64,000 nt of DNA from Muricauda sp. MAR_2010_75. GTDB lineage: Bacteria; Bacteroidota; Bacteroidia; Flavobacteriales; Flavobacteriaceae. The position numbers and the translations under genes are program-made. The first letter of the stretch is position 1, and each line of letters opens with the position of its first letter. The DNA lies in assembly GCF_000745185.1 (NCBI RefSeq), contig NZ_JQNJ01000001.1, positions 3,392,501-3,456,500 on the forward strand. Reading direction: 5' to 3'. Under the pieces are notes generated by a model, which had not been told where the DNA came from, searched no databases, and was given only the letters and a program-made list of their open reading frames with translations. Shown here in pieces: positions 19,138 to 31,500 of this stretch.

Positions 19138-19914
19138 ATGGGAATTATAAAAAAAGAGGGTCTTCATCTTGTATTGTTGGCTACAATCGCCTTATTGGTA
19201 ACTTCTTGTGCATCAAGAAAAGACGTGGTTTATTTTCAGAATTCAAACAACTTTGAAACTTTGGTGGATAAGAATACCTTTTCACCTAAGTTTAAGGTCG
19301 ATGATTTGGTTGGCATTCATATATCAACCCTGAACCCAGAGGCCAGTGTACCGTTCAACCTATTTAGAGGATCACAAGAAGATGGTATGCGTCCCGAACA
19401 GGTTGATTACTTGGTGGACCAAGATGGTGAAATCGATTTTCCCGTAATAGGAAAAATAAAGATTGCAGGTCTTTCTCCTGAGGAGGTTAGAGTGCTTTTG
19501 CGAGAGAAATTGAGCGATTATCTAAAGGATCCCATCATTAATATTAGATTGAGAAACTTTACCGTAACGGTATTGGGAGATGTAAATAACCCTGGCACTT
19601 ACCGTGTTGAAGGAGAGCGAATCACACTTTTGGAGGCTATTGGACTTGCAGGGGATCTGACCATAAAGGGTAGACGTGACAACGTAATGGTCATCCGAGA
19701 TTTTGATGGCACCAAAGTCTACACCAAGGTTGATTTGACCGATAAGGAAGTTCTGAACTCCCCGGTATATTATTTAACACAGAACGATGTAGTATATATA
19801 GAGCCCAACAAGTCTGCGGTAACCGCCTCGAGTCTTGATAATAGGGCTGGGTTGTACGTATCAATAATATCAACCCTAATTACATCAGCAATTATTCTTA
19901 TAACTAGAAACTAG
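19138..19914 (+). CDS. Polysaccharide export outer-membrane lipoprotein (Wza-like)
   Basis: A 258-residue lipoprotein. The signal peptide ends in LLVTSC (lipobox), and the mature part has the Poly_export segment (KFKVDDLVGIHI, DQDGEIDFPVIGKIKIAGLS) followed by an SLBB-like domain (VTVLGDVNNPGTYRVEGERITLLEAIGLAGDL). A hydrophobic C-terminal segment (LYVSIISTLITSAIILI) could be the membrane-inserting helix of the export channel. It forms the outer-membrane exit for the polymer and pairs with the Wzc kinase encoded 28 bases downstream. Confidence 0.92.
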   Translation: MGIIKKEGLHLVLLATIALLVTSCASRKDVVYFQNSNNFETLVDKNTFSPKFKVDDLVGIHISTLNPEASVPFNLFRGSQEDGMRPEQVDYLVDQDGEIDFPVIGKIKIAGLSPEEVRVLLREKLSDYLKDPIINIRLRNFTVTVLGDVNNPGTYRVEGERITLLEAIGLAGDLTIKGRRDNVMVIRDFDGTKVYTKVDLTDKEVLNSPVYYLTQNDVVYIEPNKSAVTASSLDNRAGLYVSIISTLITSAIILITRN

Positions 19915-19942
19915 TTTATAATCCTATTTATCCCATTTGGCA

Positions 19943-22315
19943 ATGAGTCAAAACAATAGTAGTGACTTCAATTTTAGCGATGAAATAAGAAAGTACTCCA
20001 AAAACTGGAAGTGGTTTGTTCTGTCTTTTATCATTGGAGTTATTGTTGCCCATCTTTTTGTTCGATATTCTACACCTAAATATCTGGCAAAGGGAAAAAT
20101 TCAAATTATTCAAGAAAAATCGGCAAGTCCAGGGGCGAACCTTTTGCAGGATATTGACGTTTTTTCCGATATGGAGAATAATGTTGAGGATGAGGTTGAA
20201 ATAATCACATCCCGATCTAATTTGATTGAAGTGGCCAAGAAATTGGGCCTCAACACCAAAGTATATTCACTGGGCAACATCCGAAATACGGAACTTTACA
20301 ATAATTCACCGATAACCCTCAACATCATTGCGCCGGATTCTACCATTTATAAGGCGGATTTTGAGTTTTACTTGGAATTAAATTCTTCCACAACAAGTTT
20401 TGGCTATTCGGTTGAAGAAGATGAGGCTCCCAAGAATTATGCTTTTGGTAAGAACATTACAACTCCCTTTGGGGATATAGTTATTACACCCAACACAAAT
20501 TATATCAGCAATCATTTGGGGAAAAAACTTAAAGTGCAGGTATTGCCCCTTTCCATAATTGCTACGGAATACCAAAATGAGATCATTATCTCAAAGCCTA
20601 ATGATTTCTCAAATATTCTGGACATTAGCCTGCAAGATCCAGTAAAGGAGAAAGCAAGGGATATCATTAACGAGTTGGTTGCCATATATAATAAGAACGC
20701 TATTGAAGATAAACAACAGATAGCAGATAGAACTTCAAGTTTTATTGAAGGACGGATAGCCGATATATCATCGAGCTTATCCTCTGTGGACCAATCTGCG
20801 GAAGATTTCAAAACGGGGAGGGGGGTCACGGATATTGCTTCCGAAGCTAATCTTAATCTTAATGTAGGAGCAGCCAACCGCCAAGACTTGGCCAATGCCG
20901 AGACACAACTGAACATTGCCTCTTCCATGCGGGACATGGTGGACCAACAAGAAGGTTTTGAGGTGCTTCCAGCTAATTTGGGATTGTCGGATCCCACCAT
21001 TGCCAACACAACACAGCAATACAACCAGTTGGTTCAAGAAAGAAACCGCCTATTGGAAAGTTCCAATGAAAAAAACCCTGTCATTGTTAACCTTGATCAG
21101 CAGCTAAGTAGCTTAAAAAGGACCATGCAAGCAAGTTTAAACAGCACAGTGAACAATTTGGGATTGCAGGTAAACACCTTGAGTGGGCAACAAGCCATCA
21201 TCAATTCAAAGATTTATTCAGCTCCAAAAAATGAAAGGGCGCTGCGTGATATTACCAGAAGACAGCAAACCACCGAGTCCTTATATCTGTATCTCTTGCA
21301 AAAAAGAGAGGAAGCCCAAATAACAGTGGCCTCTACAGCACCAAAATCAAAAGTAATCGACAGCGCATATTTTGAAGAACTTCCGGTATCCCCAAGAAAG
21401 AAAATAATTTATTTGGCCTTTGGGATTTTGGGTCTTTTAATACCCTTTACCGCAATTTATGGTAAAGACCTGTTGGACAACAAAGTGCACAACATGCACA
21501 ATCTGGAAAAAAAGGTACATAGCAGTGTCCCCATTTTGGGAGAATTACCACGGCTTTCCAAAAAAGAGCAAAAAGTTGTCACTAAAGATGATCGCTCGGT
21601 TTTGGCCGAGGCATTGCGTATCATCAGGGCCAATCTGGACTATTTAATGAAATCCAGGTCCAACAAAAAATCCAATAATATTATTTACATAACGTCCAGT
21701 GTGCCCGGTGAGGGTAAAACCTTTTTGTCGGTTAATCTCTCCATGATTTTGGCCAATACCCATAAAAAAGTCTTGTTGATTGGGGCCGATGTGCGTAATC
21801 CCAAATTCAAAAGCTTTTTTACAGGAAAGAATGTTGATAAACTTTCTGTGGGGCAAAACAAATCGGATTATGGGTTGACCGAATATCTCCATGATCGAAA
21901 TATATCTTCTTACAAGGAGATTGTCAATACCATGCTGGTTCATGACAACAATTTTGATGTGATTTACTCGGGTAGAATACCCCCTAATCCTTCAGAACTT
22001 CTTATGAGTGGCAGGTTAAAAGAGCTTTTTGATGAAGTTTCGGAACGTTATGATTATGTCATCGTGGATACGGCACCTATGATGTTGGTCTCGGATACCC
22101 TATTGATCAGCGAACATGCGGATCAATTAATTTACGTTACGAGGGCTGATGTTACTGAGACCAAAGCACTTGATTTTCCACTAAAATTACAGAAAGAAGG
22201 CAAAATAAAAGGTCTTTCTTTTGTGGTCAATGATGTAAAACTGAACAACTTAGGGTATGGCGGCAAGTATGGCTACGGTTACGGAAAAGTTGCCAAAAAA
22301 TGGTGGAAATTCTAA
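19943..22315 (+). CDS. Polysaccharide co-polymerase and BY-kinase (Wzc-like)
   Basis: About 790 residues with a membrane helix near 28-46, a long periplasmic coiled-coil Wzz region, a second helix near 488-505 and a cytoplasmic tyrosine kinase domain. The kinase shows Walker A SSVPGEGKT near 587, Walker A' VLLIGADVRNPK and Walker B YVIVDTAPM. The C-terminus carries a short tyrosine cluster (YGGKYGYGYG), the usual autophosphorylation tail. It controls chain length and export with Wza. The matching phosphatase is separated from it by a 9-kb gene (31631-32371). ATG at 19943 is preferred over an in-frame TTG at 19937. Confidence 0.92.
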   Translation: MSQNNSSDFNFSDEIRKYSKNWKWFVLSFIIGVIVAHLFVRYSTPKYLAKGKIQIIQEKSASPGANLLQDIDVFSDMENNVEDEVEIITSRSNLIEVAKKLGLNTKVYSLGNIRNTELYNNSPITLNIIAPDSTIYKADFEFYLELNSSTTSFGYSVEEDEAPKNYAFGKNITTPFGDIVITPNTNYISNHLGKKLKVQVLPLSIIATEYQNEIIISKPNDFSNILDISLQDPVKEKARDIINELVAIYNKNAIEDKQQIADRTSSFIEGRIADISSSLSSVDQSAEDFKTGRGVTDIASEANLNLNVGAANRQDLANAETQLNIASSMRDMVDQQEGFEVLPANLGLSDPTIANTTQQYNQLVQERNRLLESSNEKNPVIVNLDQQLSSLKRTMQASLNSTVNNLGLQVNTLSGQQAIINSKIYSAPKNERALRDITRRQQTTESLYLYLLQKREEAQITVASTAPKSKVIDSAYFEELPVSPRKKIIYLAFGILGLLIPFTAIYGKDLLDNKVHNMHNLEKKVHSSVPILGELPRLSKKEQKVVTKDDRSVLAEALRIIRANLDYLMKSRSNKKSNNIIYITSSVPGEGKTFLSVNLSMILANTHKKVLLIGADVRNPKFKSFFTGKNVDKLSVGQNKSDYGLTEYLHDRNISSYKEIVNTMLVHDNNFDVIYSGRIPPNPSELLMSGRLKELFDEVSERYDYVIVDTAPMMLVSDTLLISEHADQLIYVTRADVTETKALDFPLKLQKEGKIKGLSFVVNDVKLNNLGYGGKYGYGYGKVAKKWWKF

Positions 22316-22363
22316 AATCCGCATGGTTTAAATAGCTACCCATTACAATATGACTTTCATCGG

Positions 22364-22396
22364 AAAAAAACGCAGGTAAATCCTGCGTTTTTTTTT
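22364..22396 (+). terminator. Terminator of the rightward polysaccharide operon
   Basis: CGCAGG (22371-22376) and CCTGCG (22382-22387) form a stem flanked by an A7 run and a T9 run, with loop TAAAT. It follows the wzc-like gene by about 50 bases and isolates the giant gene downstream. Confidence 0.88.
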
Positions 22397-22562
22397 CTGC
22401 TAAATCACCTAACAAGTGGCGTTGTATTTTATCGATAAAGAAATAGGATTGAACGAATATAACTCGCTCAATCCATAAGCTTCATACGCATTCAAGTATC
22501 TTTAAACCCTGTAAAACCAATTTTTAGCTAATAAAAAAATGGTTGAAAACACTTTTACCGTT

Positions 22563-25500
22563 ATGAAAAAAAATTACCCCAAATTCGTATTGTTGTTTTT
22601 ACTCTTAGCAACAATATTTTCATTTAAAGTTCAGGCTCAATTAAGTTTTCCACAAAGTGCATTAGACCTAAATGGCCAAGGAACGTTTACCTCAGGGATT
22701 ACATCGTTGACCTATGGCCCAGATGGAAGACTTTATGCCACCGAATATACAGGTCTTGTCCATGTAATGACCGTGCAACGTGACGGTCCCAATGACTATA
22801 AGGTAACGTCCATGGAAACCCTTACCGGTGTCCAAGGAATCCAAAACCATAATGATGATGGTAGCAACAACTCCAGTACCCTAAGGGAAACCACAGGCTT
22901 GGCTGTTGCTGGAACTGCAACAAATCCGGTTATTTATGTAGCTTCCAGTGATATTAGAGTAGGTGGAGCCACTACAGGCCAGGGAGATACAGGTTTGGAC
23001 ACCAATTCAGGAACCATTACCCGTTTCTTTTGGAATGGAACTTCTTGGGATGTGGCCGATTTGGTTAGGGGATTACCACGCTCCGAGGAAAATCATGCCA
23101 CCAACGGTTTGGAGTTTGTAACCATTGGGGGTACAAATTACCTGATTGTGGCTCAAGGGGGGAATGCCAATGGGGGATCGCCTTCCGTCAATTTTGCCTT
23201 ATTGGGCGAATATGCCCTTTCTGCAGCTATATTGGCAATTGATCTGGATGCTATAGAAGCCATGGCCGACAAGTTTGATAACGGTAGAAAATACAAATAC
23301 AACTTACCAACATTGGATGATCCAACACGGGCCAATGCAAATGGGGTTACAGATCCAGATGCACCAGGCTATAACGGTATTGATGTAAATGATCCCTTTG
23401 GTGGCAATGACGGATTGAACCAAGCGAAGGTTGTAGCGGGCGGCCCTGTGAAAATTGTATCTCCCGGTTACAGAAATGCCTATGATTTGGTCGTTACGGA
23501 AAGTGGGGCATTGTATGTTACGGACAACGGTGCCAATGAAGGTTGGGGAGGACTCCCAGAAAATCAAGGAACAGCCAATGTAACCAATGCCTATCGTCCC
23601 GGTGAGCCTGGAGGGGATATAAATACCAACACAGAGAATGGTGAAGGTATGGACAACGAGGATCATTTGGAATTGATTACCACGGACATTCAAAATTATA
23701 CCTTCAATACATTTTATGGAGGGCACCCCAACCCAACCCGGGCAAACCCAACGGGTGCAGGTTTGTTGACATCTCCGGACTCCAATCCAAATAATGCTAC
23801 GTACAGGACATTGATTTATGATCCTTCAAATCCGCAAGCGGGTTATACGGATGATCCTTCCATTGCACTTCCTGCAGATTGGCCACCAGTTGAGGTAGCG
23901 AACCCGGTGGAAAGTGACTGGCGCGGTCCGTCGGTACCTAATCCTGATGGCCCGGATGATGCCCCTATTGCAATTTTTCCAAGAAACTCTAACGGTATTG
24001 ATGAATATACTGCTAGTAACGGTGGAGACTTCTATAAAGGAAATCTTATAGTTGGGAAGAACAATGGTATTTTACATAGGGTGGTATTGAACCCTGATGG
24101 TAGTTTAAATACATTGGAAACATCTTGGGCTTCCGGTTTAAGTGCTGGGGGAGCTGGTAATGCTTTGGGAATAACTTGTAATGGCGATTTAGACCCTTTT
24201 CCAGGGACCATTTGGGTAGGTCTTTTCAATACATCTTCAGGAGGTATTGTTATTTTGGAGCCACAAGATTTTGTAGAGTGTTTAGACCCAAGTGACCCAG
24301 AATATGATGCCAATGGCGATTACGATTTTGATGGGTTCACCAATCAAGACGAAGAAGATAATGGTACCGACCCCTGTAACGGAGGTTCTCAGCCCAGTGA
24401 TTTTGATGACGATTCCATTTCCGATCTTAACGATAATGACGATGATGCAGATGGTATCTTGGATGCCAATGATCCGTTCCAATTGGGAAATCCCAATGTA
24501 GGCGGAAGCGATGCGTTTGAACTACCCGTAACCAATGATTTGTATTCAGATACGGGCCTTGGTGGTTATTTAGGTTTGGGAATGACAGGAATGATGAATA
24601 ATGGTGATACTGGCAGTAATTGGTTGGCTTGGTTGGATAAACCCGGTCCAAATCCTGATGACTTACTCGGTGGAGCCATTGGTGCCTTGACCATGCAAAT
24701 GGGCGATGGAACAGCATTTGAATCCAATAACGACCAAGAAAAAGCATTCCAATACGGTGTTCAAGTGGACCAATCCATGGGAGGCTTCACGGTACAAGGT
24801 GAAATTAGAGGTTTTGATTTGACACAAAACCAACTATACACCAATGCAAACACACCAAATGGAGAAATTGGTATTTATATCGGTGACGGTACGCAGAGCA
24901 ACTATATTAAGTTTGTGGCCACACCTTCAGGCCTCGTGGCACAGCAAGAAATAGGGGATAATGCACAAACACCTATAACGTTTAATATCGCTGCTCCTAG
25001 CAGACCTAGTTCCAGTATTGACTTTTACTTTGTGGTAGATGCAGTTTCAGGGGATGTTTCATTACAATACGAACTGGATGGTGGTTCCCGAAATATTATG
25101 GGCACCATTACGGCTGAAGGCACCATTTTGGATGCTATTCAGCTAGCAAACACTGATTTGGCGGTGGGGGTTATTGGTACATCCAATGCTTCAGGTTTTG
25201 AATTGGAAGGTACTTGGGAGTTTTTATATGTTAAAGCAGAAACACCAACGGTGGTTCAAGGCATACCGGATATTGAAAAACTCATAGACTCAGCCGATGA
25301 GAATATCAACTTGGATGTTTATTTTGATGACGACAATGGTGCAGCCAACCTTACCTATAATATTCAAGGCAATACCAACAATCAAATAGGTGCCAGTATT
25401 ACGGACAATATATTGACGCTTTCATTTCCTTCCACAGCCGAGGTATCCAATATTACCATAAGGGCAACGGATGAGGACCTTAATTTTGTGGATGATACCT

Positions 25501-28500
25501 TTACCGTAACGGTTACCGAGACACCGCCTATTTTATATCGGGTTAATGCAGGAGGACCTTTGTTGTCCAGTATTGATGGTGATATAGATTGGGGTGAAGA
25601 TACAAAAGCCAATAATTCAATATACTTGGCAGCGGCAGGCACGAACAGTTCGTCTAACGGAACAATTACAAGCACGGATGGTTCCGTAAACACAACCACA
25701 ACACCTGATGAGATTTTTGATTCAGAACGTTATGACAACATACCTGGCAGCCCTAACATGCTATATTCTTTCCCTGTTGCTCCACAACCAGGTAACTATG
25801 AAGTCCGCTTATACATGGGTGATGGATTTGCAGGAACTTCACTACCAGGGCAACGGATTTTTGATGTATCCATAGAAGGCGTTGTTATGCCTTTGCTCAA
25901 TAATGTGGACTTGTCGGAAACTTATGGACCTAATACGGGTACCATGATCAGCCATATTGTAAAAGTTAGCGATGGGGTCCTAAATATTGAATTCCTGCAC
26001 GGGCTGGAAGAAAACCCTCTGATCAATGGTATTGAAATATTGGATGCTTCCGATTCTGATACACCCATTTATGTAAACCCCATTGCAGACCAATTGGGCT
26101 TTGCTGGTGACGATGTGGATGGAAGTTTGGCGGTCTATGCAGCAGGCGGCGACGGTAATCTTAGTTTTTCAGCAACTGGGTTACCACCAGGTGTGGATAT
26201 AGAGCCCACCAATGGCCATATTTTTGGAACTATTGAAGAGGGAGCCTTTTCGGGTAGCCCTTATAACGTTACCATTTCGGTTGATGATAGTGATGGACTG
26301 ACCAGTGATCAGGCACAAATTAATTTTGTATGGGAGATTGTTGAACCTTATATGTACCGTATTAATGCCGGTGGAGTTCAAGTTGTAGCTTCCGATCTAG
26401 GTGCCAATTGGGAAGATGATTTGGGCAATGGAGCACAGACAGGAAATAATTATATGGTTAACACTGGCCGTACGGAAGACTATGAGGTCATGTCGTTCAA
26501 CACTAAAGATTCCTCCATACCGGCATACATAGACAGTAGTACATATTTGAGCATTTTCAATGAAGAACGTTATGATTTGGCCACAGGGCCCGAGATGGAA
26601 TATGTCTTGACTGTTGAAAACGCCGACTATGTAGTCAATCTCTATATGGGAAATAGTTTTGACGGTACTAGTAACATTGGAGATCGCGTTTTTGACATTT
26701 TCATAGAAGGTGCATTGGTTGAAAACGATTTGGATTTGGTTGAAAGATTTGGCAACCAGGTAGGAGGAATGATTTCTTATCCGGCGACGGTTAATGATGG
26801 CGCATTGAACATCTCTTTTGGCCATGTGACTGAGAATCCATTGATCAATGCCATTGAGGTATATGCAGTAGATACCGGTAATCCAACATTGACCTTGGCC
26901 AGTATTCCCGATCAAGACAATGGCATTCTGGATGCGGTGGATTTCAATGCTTCGGCAAGTGGAGGAGATCCCGGAGAGAATATTACCTATTATATTTCTG
27001 GCCAACCTCAAGGGATAAACATTAACCCTTCAACGGGTCAAATATCCGGTACTATCAATGCGGCTGCGGCTACAGGCGGTCCAAATGCCAATGGCACACA
27101 TTCCGTGGTGGTCACCGCAGTGAAGCCATTATCGGCTCCATCCAGCCAAGCATTTATCTGGACTGTGGATACGCAATTGTTATGGACGGACAAGGACGAG
27201 AATGAAAACTATACCGCAAGACACGAAAACTCTTTTGTACAAGCGGGTGATAAGTTTTATTTGATGGGTGGTCGCGAAGAAGCGCAAACCATCGATATTT
27301 ACGATTATACCACAGACTCATGGACTTCATTGGTCGATTCAGCGCCCAAGGAATTTAACCACTATCAGGCTACCGAATATCAAGGTCTCATTTGGGTTAT
27401 TGGTGCATTCCAAGACAATGCCTATCCCAATGAAGTGCCAACGGAATACATCTGGATGTTCAACCCAGCTACCCAAGAATGGATTCAAGGTCCTGAAATA
27501 CCTGCGGGAAGACAAAGAGGATCCACAGGTTTGGTGGTTTATGATGATAAGTTTTACATAGTAGGTGGAAATAATGATGGGCATGATGGAGGCTATGTGG
27601 CTTGGTTTGATGAATACGATCCTGCTACAGGCACCTGGACACCTTTGGCCGATGCGCCAAGAGCAAGGGACCACTTTGCAGCTGTAGTGATCGGAGACAA
27701 ATTATACGCTGCGGGAGGTAGACTTTCTGGAGGTACTGGGGGTGTATTTAAACCCGTTATCCCTGAAGTGGATGTGTATGATTTCACCTCTGGAACATGG
27801 AGCACCCTGCCGAGCGGACAGAATATCCCAACTCCTCGAGGAGGCGCTGCTGCGGTAAACTTTAACAACCGACTGGTGGTGATTGGTGGTGAGGTACAAG
27901 ATGAATTGGTCTATGGCGTCAATACCGACGATGCCTTGGCCATTACAGAAGAATACGACCCGGTGACCCAATCGTGGGATCGATTGCCCGACATGAATTT
28001 TGAACGTCATGGTACACAGGCCATTGTCTCTGGACCTGGGGTTCATATTTTGGGTGGTTCTCCCAACAGAGCAGGTGGAAACCAAAAGAACATGGAGTTT
28101 CTAGGGGAAGATAGCCCTGTGGGATCCCCAAGCGTAGTTAGTGCACTGTCTTCGGCAAATACAGTGGTTATTGGTGATGGTGAAACCCAGGACATTGATT
28201 TAAATGTCATCGATGGTAACGTGGGAGTTTTTGTGACCTCCATGGAAATCACTGGGGCCAATGCTGCTGATTTTGCTATTGAGTCGGGTGAATTGATTAA
28301 CGCTTTGATCAATCCAAACAGTACACATACATTGAGTGTTTCATTGTCAGGTACCGGCCCAGATAGGATTGCTACCTTGACCATCAACTATGATGATTCA
28401 AGTACCTACAGTATTACGCTTACCAATAATCCCGATGCTACTTTTGGAGTTACAAACCCGGGAGATCAGTATAACTATGAGGGAGACGTGGTATCGTTAC

Positions 28501-31500
28501 AAATCCAGGCAACAAGTCCAAACAACACCTCATTCAGTGCTACAGGATTACCACCGGATTTGACCATTAATGAAACCACGGGTATCATAACAGGTACCAT
28601 TGATGATGGTTTTATTGGCGGTAGTGGCGATAACTTTATTGAAGAAAACGGATTGGTGGTCATTGAAGCCGAATCAGGGGATACCACAGGATGGGATATT
28701 ACCAATATAGATGGAGCGACAGGTATTATTGCTAATGACAATAACTTTAATAATATAAACGGTAGTACAATACCCTATGAAATAACAATCAGTAATCCGG
28801 GTGTATATCGTTTCAATTGGAGAAGTTTCTTCTCTGGTGTTGATCCTACCGAGGAAAATGATAACTGGCTGCGTTTCCCCAATAATGATGATGTGTGGTT
28901 TTTCGGAATTGATGGTTCTGTGGGCAACCCAGGAACCGAAGCAGATATCATTGCGAACCTTCAAGGGGCACAATCAGAAATTGTTTTCCCAATAGGAAGT
29001 TCAAGGATAACAGCATCCACAACACCTAATGGAGTTGGAGCTGATGGGTATTTTAAAGTGTATAGAAGTAACGGTAGTCCTGAAACCTATGATTGGCAGG
29101 CTAGAACCAGCGATAATGACAACCATGAAATCTTTGTTTGGTTTGTAAACCCTGGTACCTATACCATGGAAGTTTCAGAACGTTCCTTAGGTCATGCCAT
29201 TGATCGAATGGTATTGTATAAAGTGGACGATTACGGTTACAATAACAACACCAATGCGGTACTCAATGCACCAGAATCCCAACAGGGTGGAGGTGTCAGT
29301 GGTCCTGGAGCGGCTGATAATAGTCCATACAGTGTTTCGGTAACGGTTACCGATGATGGTGATCCTGCAGGAAATGAAACCATCGACTTCGTATGGTACA
29401 TTGGGGAACCTGGTGATTTGATTGCGGTTCCACAAGCTGACGTAACCAGTGGTTTTGTACCCTTGACCGTCAACTTTACAGGAAGTAATTCGTTGGATGA
29501 TGTAGGAGTTGATACGTATACATGGGATTTTAAGGATGGATCTCCAATATCGAATGAGGCCGATCCTACGCATACCTTTACCACAATAGGAACGTATGTG
29601 GTTGATTTAACTGTTACGGATGATGATCTTAACACCGATACAAAGAGCATAACCATTGAGGTTAATGGAACAGGAGTTGCCCCAACGGCAGTGGCTTCGG
29701 CCATACCAACGGAGGGCGATGCTCCTCTAGAGGTTGTTTTTGATGGTACAGGTTCAACAGATGACTTGGCTATTGACACGTATTCTTGGGATTTTATAGA
29801 TGGAGGTACATCAACCGAAGCAAGTCCAACCTATACCTTTAATACGCCCGGGGTTTATAATGTAGAACTTACGGTTACAGATGTAGAGGGACTAACGGAT
29901 ACCGATGTAATAACTATAACGGTAAACCAACCTAATCAACCACCTGTGGCATTGGCAACTGCTGCTCCAGAATCTGGAATAGCACCGTTGGAAGTTGCTT
30001 TCATAGGAAGCGGAAGTACCGATGATGTAGGTATTGTTACCTATGCTTGGGATTTCATGGATGGAGGAACATCCGCAGAAGCAAATCCAACATACACATT
30101 TACCACACCGGGAACCTATGATGTTGAACTTACTGTTACCGATGGCGGCGGATTGACGGATACGGATATCGTGACCATTACGGTTTCACCTAACGTAGCT
30201 CCAGTGGCCATGGCAACAGCTACCCCAGATACAGGAGCAGCAGCTTTGGAAGTAGCTTTCACAGGAAGTGGTTCCACAGATGATGTGGGCGTAGTGAGCT
30301 ATGCATGGGATTTTGATGATGCTGGTGCCAGTTCTACGGAAGCTGATCCAACCTATACGTTTAACACGGCGGGAACCTATGAAGTTACTTTAACCGTTAC
30401 TGATGCAGGTGGATTGACCGATACAGATACCGTCACCGTTCAGGTTACTGAACCGGGAGGCAACGAAGCACCCGTGGCTGTGGCCTCGGCTAACCCAACA
30501 ACGGGTCAAGCTCCACTTCCAGTGATATTTAATGGTGCTGGCTCAACGGACGATGTAGGTATTGTTACCTATTTCTGGGATTTTAAAGATGGTACAACAT
30601 CGGATGAAATTAACCCAGTAACAACATTTGAAACAGCAGGTATCTATAATGTAGAGCTTACTGTGACTGACGCGGAAGGACTCACGGATACCGTTATGGT
30701 AAGTATAGAAGTTACAGAACCTAATGGTAATGAAGCTCCAGTAGCGAATGCTTCCGCAACACCTATGAGCGGGGATGCCCCGCTGGAAGTTTCCTTCACT
30801 GGAAGCAATTCTACAGATGATGTTGCGGTGGTAGAGTATGCTTGGGACTTTATGGATGGTGGTACATCCACGGAAGCTGACCCGACATACACATTCAATA
30901 CACCGGGAACGTACGATGTTGAACTTACGGTGACTGATGGAGACGGACTGACCGATACCGAGGTGGTAATAATTTCGGTAACCGATCCACAGATGACCAA
31001 TGAGGCTCCTGTTGCTGTGATTTCTGCCAACCCCGAATTCGGTGATGCACCCTTGGAAGTTGTATTTACAGGTTCTGGCTCCACAGATGATGTTGAGGTT
31101 GTAAGTTATGCGTGGGATTTTGGTGATGGTAGTAGCTCTACGGAAGCTGACCCAACCCATATTTTTGAAAACGCTGAATCTTATGAAGTCACATTGACGG
31201 TTACAGATGCCGAAGGGTTGACAGATACTACGTCCGTAACAATAGAAGTGATGGATAATGCTCCTTCGGGAGTAGAAATGTCTGTTATTGTAGCCCCGAA
31301 CCCGGCAAGGGATTATGCCAATCTTCAAGTAATGAATTTGTCAAATGGAGCGGTCATTACCAAAATTAATCTACATGACTCCATTGGTAGGCTCATGGAG
31401 TCACATGAACCAGCGGAAGTAAGCGTTGATGGAACTAGTGGAGATTATGCAATTCCAATATTTACGCTTAGGGATGGGCTGTATTACATCACGGTAGAAT

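Noticed and set aside
29430..31258. Regular repeats that might suggest a CRISPR array
   Set aside because: The units are about 260 bp, coding and diverged; no short identical repeats with unique spacers are present.
30543..31328. Long minus-strand open frame of 261 codons opposite the PKD repeats
   Set aside because: It mirrors the repeated PKD codons; its translation is low-complexity and it is antisense to a well-supported gene.
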